A stretch of 5,319 bases of DNA. Origin: Treponema sp. GTDB taxonomy: Bacteria > Spirochaetota > Spirochaetia > Treponematales > Breznakiellaceae. The notes under the pieces were generated by a model, which was not told where the DNA came from, did no database searches, and saw only the letters and a list, made by a program, of their open reading frames with translations. Positions 1 through 5,319 of the stretch are shown in pieces (position 1 is the stretch's first letter; each line of letters starts with the position of its first letter). The stretch lies in the NCBI GenBank assembly GCA_031264395.1, contig JAISEB010000110.1, positions 1 through 5,319 of the forward strand, given 5' to 3'. Position numbers and translations under genes: made by a program.

Positions 1-1028
1 TAAAAAAAGGTTCTGCTCCTCTCCGCGAAGCCGGTCAGGCTGCTGAATTCCATGGCAGAGCCGTCGTCCAGAATCACCCGGCCCGAAAAGAAACCGCAGA
101 GCTGGCGGCGTTTCTGGTAATAGAAGAGCGCGCGGTTCCGTTCAACCCGCTGCTGATGGGGGGTAAAGATCATCTCCAGCCGGTTGTCGTTGCTGGTAAA
201 ACGCCAGGGCAGCATCCAGTTGGAGGGGGAGATATGAAAGGTGACCTGATCAAGTTTGTGAAGTTTTCCGTCCACAAAGAAGGCGTTTTCGGTTCCCTGC
301 GACGAATCGGCGGAACCATAGCCTATGCTGAAGGCCGCCTGCCTCCCCCCGCACATGCCCGAGGCCGACGCCCAGTAATGCAGATCGGTGCGGGGACGGA
401 CCCCCCGGTTCCAGTCGAAGATTGCCCAGGCGTTCCCCTTTGTAAAGATCAGCTCCGACGTGCCGAACTGTATGACCCCCTCCGCGGTGTACCAGGGGGA
501 TCTGCGGGAATAGCAAAAGGAATTTTTTTCCCCGCGCCAGGGGCTGTGGGTAATAAGCGATTCCGCTCCGGGAGGCGCGGTAAGAACCAGTTCCCCCCTG
601 AGGCTGCGGTGATGCCCGAAGCGCGGAATATCCGCCTTGATGATGCGCACCCCGCCGTCCATGGGAACAAAATCGAGGGACGTTTTCTTGTGCCTGCGGC
701 GCACCGCCCCCGTTTCGCTTCCCGGCGGCATTTCGAAGTTGCCCAGGGGAAACATGCGGATGTCTATCTGGGTGGTGCGTTTTCTGTCCTTGAGGGAAAT
801 CACGGACGTACCCGTGTAGCCCAGGTAGCCGTTGTCGGCAACTTCCGTAATGACAAGATGAGTGGGAGAAAAGACGATGTACCGGTCCGCCTCCGACACG
901 CACCGGCGGGGAGCCCACACCAAGGCGGGATCGTAAAAAAAACAGGGGGTCCGGGACCAGCCGAAATTTACCGGCCAGCCCGAACTGTCCAGCGCCGAAA
1001 CCGGACTTTCCATTTCCTTCTGCGGCAT
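1..1028 (-). CDS. DUF2804 family protein (3' end at window edge)
   Basis: Reading the minus strand from the ATG at 1028 gives 342 uninterrupted codons to base 3. The next codon begins TA, so it is either a stop or Tyr, and the protein is essentially full length. I recognise DUF2804 from its Trp/Tyr-rich pattern: GWPVNFGWSR near residues 17-26, SEADRYIVFSPTHL near 45-58, the GYLGYTGTSVISLKDRKR stretch near 67-84, SPWRGEKNSFCYSRRSPWY near 162-180, FDWNRGVRPR near 204-213 and KLDQVTFHIS near 258-267. No signal peptide or membrane segment is visible, so it is probably cytoplasmic. The family has no established function that I know of; relationship to lipocalin-like (AttH/CrtC-type) folds is only a guess. 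The gene starts 2 bp after the fecR-like stop with no Shine-Dalgarno at 1028, so translation is probably coupled. An alternative ATG at 1013 has AAGGA only 2 bases upstream. Confidence 0.88.
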   Translation of the reverse strand, partial: MPQKEMESPVSALDSSGWPVNFGWSRTPCFFYDPALVWAPRRCVSEADRYIVFSPTHLVITEVADNGYLGYTGTSVISLKDRKRTTQIDIRMFPLGNFEMPPGSETGAVRRRHKKTSLDFVPMDGGVRIIKADIPRFGHHRSLRGELVLTAPPGAESLITHSPWRGEKNSFCYSRRSPWYTAEGVIQFGTSELIFTKGNAWAIFDWNRGVRPRTDLHYWASASGMCGGRQAAFSIGYGSADSSQGTENAFFVDGKLHKLDQVTFHISPSNWMLPWRFTSNDNRLEMIFTPHQQRVERNRALFYYQKRRQLCGFFSGRVILDDGSAMEFSSLTGFAERSRTFF

Positions 1029-1030
1029 GG

Positions 1031-1969
1031 CTACCGCGCCGGATACCGGGGATTAATCAGCATGGAACTGATCAGGGCAAAGATCCCGAAGCCCATGGAA
1101 CTGTAACCGGCGGCGTTTATGATGTCGGCCTGCGCCCTGTTCACGTTCGAAGGGGCGTAATGGGCAAAGGCGGCCATTCCCCCCCCAAACAGGACAAAAA
1201 CAGTTCCGGTAACCAGTGACACGTTCTTGAGGCGGTTCCTCCTGATATACGGAGTGTAGTCGGGGGCCTCATAACGGATCTGAATCTCAGGCTCGCTTCT
1301 TGCCGTTTCCATGACAGGAAGGGAAAGGAGGGACCTTGCGAAGGGACGGGAATTCCAGTAATTGATGATATCTTCCCCCAGCGTTCCGCGTTCGGCGTAG
1401 AAATTGGGAGCGGCATGCCGGAGGAACACCGTCTCGTTTTCACCCACCGTGTAGGACGGGGCGGAAGCCGGCGGCCCGAAACAGGCAAGTTCCGCCTGGC
1501 CGCCGAAACCATACACCCGCAAAACCGGTTCGTGCGAACCGGCGGAAATTTCATAGGCGTAATCTATGCCGGTATCGCCTTCCCTGTACAGGACCTCCGC
1601 CGCCGCCGGGGAACGGACCGCAAGAACGGATTCCGCGGAACCATACAGCCTGATGCGGCCGTACACCAGATCAAGAAAATCACCATGAAGGATGACGGAC
1701 GTATTTTCCGCGACAAAAAGGACGGCGCCTGAAATTCCGGCTTCCATAAAACCATCCGCGCCGGTCTGAAGCATGTCGCCTTCGTGCAGTTCCACCCCTT
1801 CGGGCCCTATATTTTGCGGATCAAACGCCTCCAGAGCCCCCGGAGAGCCTTTCAGCATGGAAACATCCCCAACGGCGCGCAAGAGGCGGATTTCCCCTTC
1901 CTGGGCAAAAGACAGCGGGCCGCCTGAGAGCACAAGGGGAAAAAACAGAAAAAACGCATATTTACACAT
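1031..1969 (-). CDS. Secreted FecR-domain protein with two C-terminal hydrophobic segments
   Basis: The predicted protein has 312 residues. Residues 1-22 look like a signal peptide: a short basic start, the hydrophobic core AFFLFFPLVL, and possible cleavage after SFA. Residues about 30-120 fit a FecR-type beta domain (VGDVSMLKG near 33-41, LHEGDMLQTGADGFMEAG near 61-78, FVAENTSVIL near 85-94). Two hydrophobic stretches lie at about 249-271 and 285-305, the first preceded by the basic IRRNRLKN. The likely topology is a periplasmic domain with a C-terminal membrane hairpin. The start at 1969 is chosen because the signal peptide begins there and AGGGA sits 5 bases upstream; the in-frame ATG at 2008 would add 13 residues with no signal logic. 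Classical FecR proteins control an ECF sigma factor. No FecI-like gene or N-terminal anti-sigma region is seen here, so that role should not be assumed. It precedes the DUF2804 gene, probably in one transcript. Confidence 0.85.
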   Translation of the reverse strand: MCKYAFFLFFPLVLSGGPLSFAQEGEIRLLRAVGDVSMLKGSPGALEAFDPQNIGPEGVELHEGDMLQTGADGFMEAGISGAVLFVAENTSVILHGDFLDLVYGRIRLYGSAESVLAVRSPAAAEVLYREGDTGIDYAYEISAGSHEPVLRVYGFGGQAELACFGPPASAPSYTVGENETVFLRHAAPNFYAERGTLGEDIINYWNSRPFARSLLSLPVMETARSEPEIQIRYEAPDYTPYIRRNRLKNVSLVTGTVFVLFGGGMAAFAHYAPSNVNRAQADIINAAGYSSMGFGIFALISSMLINPRYPAR

Positions 1970-1989
1970 AGTTGTCCCTATTATACAAT
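1961..1989 (+). promoter_or_regulatory. Candidate sigma-70 type promoter for murD-epmA
   Basis: TTTACA (1961-1966) and TACAAT (1984-1989) each match the consensus at 5 of 6 positions and are separated by exactly 17 bases. Transcription would begin near 1996. The -35 box lies in codons 2-3 of the divergent fecR-like gene. A start at 1996 would leave only about 5 leader bases before the murD ATG at 2001, but about 44 before the ATG at 2040. This is pattern matching only; no expression data. Confidence 0.45.
1975..1979 (-). promoter_or_regulatory. Ribosome binding site of the fecR-like gene
   Basis: The minus strand reads AGGGA, then CAACT, then the ATG at 1969. This 5-base spacing decides the start in favour of 1969 over 2008. 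The site directly abuts a TATAAT on the same strand, so if that box were used, the Shine-Dalgarno would lie at or upstream of the transcription start. Confidence 0.6.
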
Positions 1990-2008
1990 GGAATTTCCGC
2001 ATGAACAA
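1980..2008 (-). promoter_or_regulatory. Candidate promoter for the fecR-like / DUF2804 pair
   Basis: The minus strand has a perfect TATAAT at 1985-1980, with TTGTTC (3 of 6 matches) 17 bases upstream at 2008-2003. The expected transcription start near 1973 is only about 4 bases before the ATG at 1969, which would give a nearly leaderless mRNA and conflict with the AGGGA at 1975-1979. The -10 overlaps the oppositely directed -10 at 1984-1989. The weak -35 and the conflict keep confidence low. Confidence 0.3.
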
Positions 2009-3464
2009 GCAGAAACATGAAAGGGCGGATTACGCCGGCATGAACATAACGGTCATGGGGCTGGGGCTCCACGGGGGAGGGCTCGAGTCGGCGCTGTACT
2101 TTGCCGGCCGGGGGGCCCGCGTAACCGTTACCGATCTCCGGGATGAAAAGATCCTTGCCCCGTCCATTGAAAAGCTGGAAAGCCGGTCGGCGGGTTTTTC
2201 CTTTCCCGTGCGTTATGTCCTGGGCCGCCACGAAACCGCCGATTTCAAAAACGCCGGTATGGTGATCAAAAACCCCGGCGTAAGGCCCGATTCACCTTAC
2301 ATCAGGGCCGCGCCGCGCGTTGAAACCGATATTTCAATCTTCCTCGAGTCCTCCCCCGCCCGGCTTACCGCGGTAACGGGCTCCAAGGGAAAATCCTCAA
2401 CCGCCGCGGCCCTTCACCGGGTCCTTGCCGAATTCCACGGGAATTCCGGGGGAAAGGCATGGCTCGGCGGCAACATAGCCGTTTCGCCCCTCGGTTTTCT
2501 GGACGACGTTTCCCCCGGGGACGACGTCGTTCTGGAACTTTCAAGCTGGCAGCTTGGGGATCTTGCCCTCCGCGGCGGGAAGATCCCCCTGAAACCCCGC
2601 GCGGCGGTCATTACCGCCATTCTGCCCGATCACCTGGACCGCTACAAAACCATGAAAGCCTATGTCGCGGACAAGCGTATCATCTACCGCGAGCAGGACG
2701 GCGGGGATCTGACCGTTGCCGGAGACGACGACTGGGGGCGGAGCTTCCGGGAGGAAAGCCCCGGCCGGACGCTGGTCTACGCCGGAGGGGAACTGCCGGA
2801 CGGCGTTTCGGGGGGCTGGTGCGAAGGCCCCTTTGCCCCCGGCCTTGCAAGGTTTTACGGGCGGAACCTTCCCCGGAATATGCGTGAAGGGGAAACGGCC
2901 GAGGTCCTTCCCCCCCGCCTCCTTACCCCCGGCTTTCACCAGAAGCGGAACCTCCTTGCCGCGGCGCTGGCCCTTGTCGACATGGGAGTAGATCCGTCAC
3001 TTGTCCGCGAAAGCCTTGGGACCTTTCCCGGCATGGAATTCAGGCTGGAATTTTTTCATGAAAAAAACGGCGTCCGTTTTTACGACGATACCGCCGCCAC
3101 CATACCGGAAGCCGCCGCCGAGGCGATACACGCCCTCCGCGGGGAGGCGCCCGTGATCATCGCCGCGGGAGGCTCCGACAAGAACCTCGGTTTCGCCCCG
3201 CTCGTGGAAGCGGCCGCCGGGGCAAAGGGAATAGTCCTCCTGTCCGGTACGGGAAGCGACAGGCTGAAGGACCTGCTTGCCTCGGCGGGACTTCCCTTCC
3301 GGGGCCCCTTCGAGTCGGTCGACGGCGCCGTCCGCGCCTGCCTTGAAATGGCCGCCCCCGGCGACACGGTGGTCCTTTCGCCCGGCTGCGCGTCGTTCGG
3401 CATGTTCCTCAACGAATTCGACCGGGGCCGGAAATGGAAGGAGGCGGTGCGCCGCATCGTGTAG
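2001..3464 (+). CDS. murD: UDP-N-acetylmuramoyl-L-alanine--D-glutamate ligase (MurD)
   Basis: MurD adds D-glutamate to UDP-MurNAc-L-Ala using ATP, in the cytoplasmic stage of peptidoglycan synthesis. The 487-residue product shows all three Mur ligase domains. The N-terminal UDP-binding domain has VMGLGLHGGG (18-27). The ATPase domain has the P-loop TGSKGKSST (126-134), LGGNIA (155-160), LELSSWQL (178-185), DHLDRY (210-215) and Lys225 at the usual carbamylated-lysine position. The C-terminal domain has YDDTAATIPEA (361-371), AGGSDKNLGFAPL (389-401) and SPGCASFGMF (460-469). Two positions differ from E. coli MurD: Ala365 replaces the Lys of DSKAT, and Glu472 aligns with Phe422. The start at 2001 is chosen because residues ADYAGMNITVMG resemble the usual dykGkkvlVlG opening; its ribosome site is weak (GGAA at 1990-1993). 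The ATG at 2040 (474 residues) suits the promoter better and remains possible. epmA follows. Confidence 0.95.
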   Translation: MNKQKHERADYAGMNITVMGLGLHGGGLESALYFAGRGARVTVTDLRDEKILAPSIEKLESRSAGFSFPVRYVLGRHETADFKNAGMVIKNPGVRPDSPYIRAAPRVETDISIFLESSPARLTAVTGSKGKSSTAAALHRVLAEFHGNSGGKAWLGGNIAVSPLGFLDDVSPGDDVVLELSSWQLGDLALRGGKIPLKPRAAVITAILPDHLDRYKTMKAYVADKRIIYREQDGGDLTVAGDDDWGRSFREESPGRTLVYAGGELPDGVSGGWCEGPFAPGLARFYGRNLPRNMREGETAEVLPPRLLTPGFHQKRNLLAAALALVDMGVDPSLVRESLGTFPGMEFRLEFFHEKNGVRFYDDTAATIPEAAAEAIHALRGEAPVIIAAGGSDKNLGFAPLVEAAAGAKGIVLLSGTGSDRLKDLLASAGLPFRGPFESVDGAVRACLEMAAPGDTVVLSPGCASFGMFLNEFDRGRKWKEAVRRIV

Positions 3465-3486
3465 ACGGTGCGCCGCATCGCGTAAA
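3445..3486 (+). repeat. 21-bp tandem duplication across the murD stop
   Basis: Copy 1 (3445-3465) and copy 2 (3466-3486) match at 19 of 21 positions, with the first 15 bases (CGGTGCGCCGCATCG) identical. Copy 1 encodes the end of MurD (VRRIV) and its TAG at 3462-3464. Copy 2 keeps the same frame and would encode VRRIA followed by TAA at 3483-3485. The differences are T to C at repeat position 16 and G to A at position 20. The repeat fills nearly all of the murD-epmA gap. Confidence 0.93.
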
Positions 3487-3488
3487 TC

Positions 3489-4436
3489 ATGGATATTGAA
3501 ATGCTCCGCGAAAGGGCCCGGATTACAAGGGAGACAAGGGCCTTCTTCGACGGCCGGGGCTACCTTGAAACGGACACGCCGCTTTTGAGCGGCAGCCTCA
3601 TCCCCGAAAGCTGCCTTGAAGTCTTCATGACAGAACGCATGCTTCCGGGCGGGAAAAAAAGAAAACCGTACTGGCTTGTCCCTTCCCCCGAAATATGGAT
3701 GAAACGCCTTATCGCCGGGCACAGGACGGACATCTACCAGATCTGCAAATGTTTCAGGAACGGCGAATCGTCGGGACACCTGCACAGCCCCGAATTCACC
3801 ATGCTTGAATACTACACCATGAACGCGGATTACCTTGATTCACTTTCGCTTACCGAAGATCTGCTCCGCGCTTTGCGCCGCGCCCTGCGTCCCTTCCCCC
3901 CCCTTCTGCGGATCACCGTTGCGGACGCGTTTGCCGAATGGGCGGGCTTCGATCTGTACCGCGCGGCCGAAGAGGGAAGCCTTGCCGAAGAAGCCCGGAG
4001 GCTCGGCCTTGATCCCCCGCCTTCCCTTGATACGGGCGGCCTCTACGATTTGATCTTCATTCACGCGGTGGAACCGAACCTGCCCCGCGAAAATCCCGTG
4101 GCCCTCATGGACTACCCCGCCTTTGTCCCCTGCCTCGCGAAAAAGGGAAAGGACGGGAGAACCGCCGAAAGGTGGGAACTGTACATTAACGGCGTGGAAC
4201 TTGCCAACTGCTATTCCGAGGAAACAGATCCCGAAGAAGTCCGCCGCTATTTCGCGCTGGAAGGCGAAGCCAAAAAAAAGAACGCCCTTGTCGATCACGC
4301 CGTTGACGAAGATTACTGGAAAATTTTTCAGTCCTTCCCCGCCTGTTCCGGCGTGGCCCTGGGCCTTGACCGGCTCGTCATGACCATTGCCGGAAGGCGC
4401 TCCATAGACGCCGTCCTTCCCTTTCCCGTTATTTAA
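3489..4436 (+). CDS. epmA: EF-P--(R)-beta-lysine ligase, EpmA/PoxA/GenX family
   Basis: This is a 315-residue class II lysyl-tRNA-synthetase-like protein lacking the N-terminal anticodon-binding domain. In E. coli, EpmA attaches beta-lysine to a conserved lysine of elongation factor P. Motif 1 is near residues 16-32 (AFFDGRGYLETDTPL). Motif 2 runs from CFRNGE (88-93) to HSPEFTMLEYY (99-109). Motif 3 is GVALGLDRLVM (288-298). Ser66, Glu237, Asn240 and Glu244 match lysine-pocket residues of E. coli EpmA as I align it from memory. Ala290 matches PoxA Ala298, where true LysRS has Gly, which favours EpmA over a LysRS fragment. The length is near the 325 of E. coli. The ATG at 3489 lies 24 bases after the murD stop in the same frame, with no Shine-Dalgarno close by; AAGGAGG at 3438-3444 is too far away. 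Reinitiation after murD is therefore likely. Neither efp nor epmB is in the window, so lysine versus beta-lysine as substrate cannot be told. Confidence 0.92.
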   Translation: MDIEMLRERARITRETRAFFDGRGYLETDTPLLSGSLIPESCLEVFMTERMLPGGKKRKPYWLVPSPEIWMKRLIAGHRTDIYQICKCFRNGESSGHLHSPEFTMLEYYTMNADYLDSLSLTEDLLRALRRALRPFPPLLRITVADAFAEWAGFDLYRAAEEGSLAEEARRLGLDPPPSLDTGGLYDLIFIHAVEPNLPRENPVALMDYPAFVPCLAKKGKDGRTAERWELYINGVELANCYSEETDPEEVRRYFALEGEAKKKNALVDHAVDEDYWKIFQSFPACSGVALGLDRLVMTIAGRRSIDAVLPFPVI

Positions 4437-5301
4437 ACACTTTTGAAAGACCCGAATGATCAAAAACCATGTCAAAGAGGGGAAGGTATTCGACGCCGGT
4501 GCCGACCCGCGCTTCCCCCCTGAAACGGTAACGGACCATGTTCATGGCGATAACCTCGTCCAGAAGGCTCCTTTTCATGTTGATAAAATTCATGAGAAGG
4601 AAGAGCCGCCTCTCGCCGGAGCTTCTTGCCGGAATATGCAGCACGTCGCGTTCCTCCCCGTCCGCCCAGAAACGGCCTTCGCCGTACAATTCATAACCAA
4701 AGGATGAAAGATCCACGGGGAAAAAATTCGGGTTGTCTATGCGGAGGTTCACCCGGAACCGGGTGTTGACAAGTTCGGCCTGCAGAATGGCGATGGACGT
4801 TATCGTGAACACGGGCTCCCTTATACGGGCAACCACGGTCCCGGCGGAAACCGTTCCGGAAGATTCCGGCCCTTCCGCGAAAAGATAGACGACGCTGATC
4901 GTAAGCCGCGCGGCAAGAGAGGCCGCGTCGGACACGGGGCACTTCGAAAGATCCAGATCCAGCCGCACGGGAATTTCCGCGTCTTCGCCGGGACGTACCA
5001 GCGCGTCTTCAACATGCAGAGACGCCGCTCCCTCTCCGGGAACTTCTCCGTCAAGCTCCGCCTTCCAGTCTTTAAGAGCGGTCCTGAACGGGAGGGAACG
5101 GGGATTCGACAGCTTCAGCGTAAAAAAAAGCGAAACGTCGCGTACGGACCGCCCTTCAACATGATCGAAATCGAGGCGGGATGCGGGGCTTTCTTCAACG
5201 GCGGCCGGAAGCGGAGACGGCGGCGATTTACAGGCGCCGAGAAACGCCGGAAGGAAAAACGCCGGAAGAAGGAACACACGCCACAGGCGGGCCGGTTTCA
5301 T
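4429..5301 (-). CDS. Lipoprotein with two LEA14/WHy-type repeats
   Basis: The predicted protein has 290 residues. It starts with a hydrophobic signal sequence ending in the lipobox LGAC (21-24), so Cys24 is the probable lipidated residue; Lys25 follows it, and a Pro/Ser/Ala-rich linker runs to about 42. Two beta-rich repeats follow. Repeat 1 (about 43-118) carries LKLSNPRSLPF (62-72) and repeat 2 (about 162-275) carries LRIDNPNFFPV (186-196). The shared NP turn is typical of LEA14/WHy (LEA_2) domains. Bacterial members are often lipoproteins or exported proteins, but the function is not established; a structural or stress role is only a family guess. The start is supported by AAGGGG five bases upstream and by the signal sequence at residue 1. 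The last 8 bp overlap the end of epmA on the other strand. Its promoter lies outside the window. Confidence 0.85.
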   Translation of the reverse strand: MKPARLWRVFLLPAFFLPAFLGACKSPPSPLPAAVEESPASRLDFDHVEGRSVRDVSLFFTLKLSNPRSLPFRTALKDWKAELDGEVPGEGAASLHVEDALVRPGEDAEIPVRLDLDLSKCPVSDAASLAARLTISVVYLFAEGPESSGTVSAGTVVARIREPVFTITSIAILQAELVNTRFRVNLRIDNPNFFPVDLSSFGYELYGEGRFWADGEERDVLHIPARSSGERRLFLLMNFINMKRSLLDEVIAMNMVRYRFRGEARVGTGVEYLPLFDMVFDHSGLSKVFK

Positions 5302-5306
5302 AACTA

Positions 5307-5312
5307 CCCCTT
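5307..5312 (-). promoter_or_regulatory. Ribosome binding site of the LEA14/WHy lipoprotein gene
   Basis: The minus strand reads AAGGGG, then TAGTT, then the ATG at 5301. The spacing of five bases is good. A TAA triplet at 5313-5311 overlaps the site and might be the stop of an upstream gene, but only 18 bases are visible and this cannot be decided. Confidence 0.6.
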
Positions 5313-5319
5313 ACGGCAT

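Noticed and set aside
1..8. T7 run on the minus strand that could be a terminator tail
   Set aside because: It encodes Phe-Phe at the end of the DUF2804 frame and no stable hairpin precedes it in the visible sequence.
250..918. Minus-strand open frame of 222 codons
   Set aside because: It lies on the same strand as the DUF2804 gene but in a different frame, with composition typical of a shadow and no motif.
156..1106. Long open frame (316 codons) on the plus strand
   Set aside because: It is antisense to the DUF2804 gene, whose family motifs are unmistakable. The translation is rich in Arg, Pro and Gly with no recognisable motif, typical of a shadow frame in GC-rich DNA.
1773..2000. Upstream extension of murD to an ATG at 1773
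   Set aside because: The added 76 residues are antisense to the fecR-like signal peptide and FecR domain and have low-complexity Ser/Pro/Arg composition. MurD proteins begin close to the VMGLG motif.
1970..2008. Earlier fecR-like start at 2008
   Set aside because: It would place 13 residues ahead of the signal peptide, overlap the murD ATG at 2001 and ignore the AGGGA five bases before 1969.
2430..2446. Inverted repeat GAATTCC-acg-GGAATTC
   Set aside because: It lies inside murD coding sequence (EFHGNS) with no U-tract and no regulatory context; probably a coding coincidence.
2997..3785. Minus-strand open frame of 262 codons opposite murD and epmA
   Set aside because: It spans the junction of two certain genes and has no family signature.
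4441..4465. Inverted repeat TTTTGA / TCAAAA just after the epmA stop
   Set aside because: The 6-bp stem is AT-rich with a 13-base loop and no following T-run, too weak to call a terminator.
3840..4475. Minus-strand open frame of 211 codons opposite epmA
   Set aside because: It is the complement of epmA coding sequence and also runs into the lipoprotein gene's end in another frame.

Overview
The window holds five protein genes packed almost end to end on GC-rich DNA (near 60% G+C by eye, not computed). The gene content points to a Gram-negative-type bacterium, most likely a Treponema-like spirochaete. The clues are a secreted FecR-domain protein without a sigma-factor partner, a DUF2804 protein, a LEA14/WHy lipoprotein and a stand-alone EpmA. 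This lineage call is an inference from gene content and recalled family distribution, not from a marker gene.

Left block, minus strand (1-1969). A FecR-domain exported protein (1031-1969) is followed after 2 bp by a DUF2804 protein (1028 down to the window edge). The DUF2804 gene is complete except possibly for its last codon. It is easy to miss because its stop falls at or beyond base 1.

Divergent control region (about 1960-2040). Only 31 bp separate the fecR-like start at 1969 from the upstream candidate murD start at 2001. Promoter-like boxes for both directions overlap here, each partly inside the opposite gene.

Middle block, plus strand (2001-4436). murD (cytoplasmic D-glutamate addition to the peptidoglycan precursor) is followed by epmA (lysylation-type modification of elongation factor P). 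The genes lie in the same reading frame, separated by a 21-bp tandem duplication that copies the last murD codons and a stop. epmA has no obvious ribosome binding site, so coupling or reinitiation is likely.

Right block, minus strand (4429-5301). A lipoprotein with two LEA14/WHy-type repeats converges on epmA, and the two coding ends overlap by 8 bp.

Functionally the window combines housekeeping (wall synthesis, translation-factor modification) with envelope proteins of unknown role. I see no mobile element, CRISPR array, RNA gene, defence system or clearly new multi-gene system. The points most worth a second look are the duplicated murD tail, the embedded divergent promoters, the changed MurD active-site positions and the uncharacterised FecR-DUF2804 pair.
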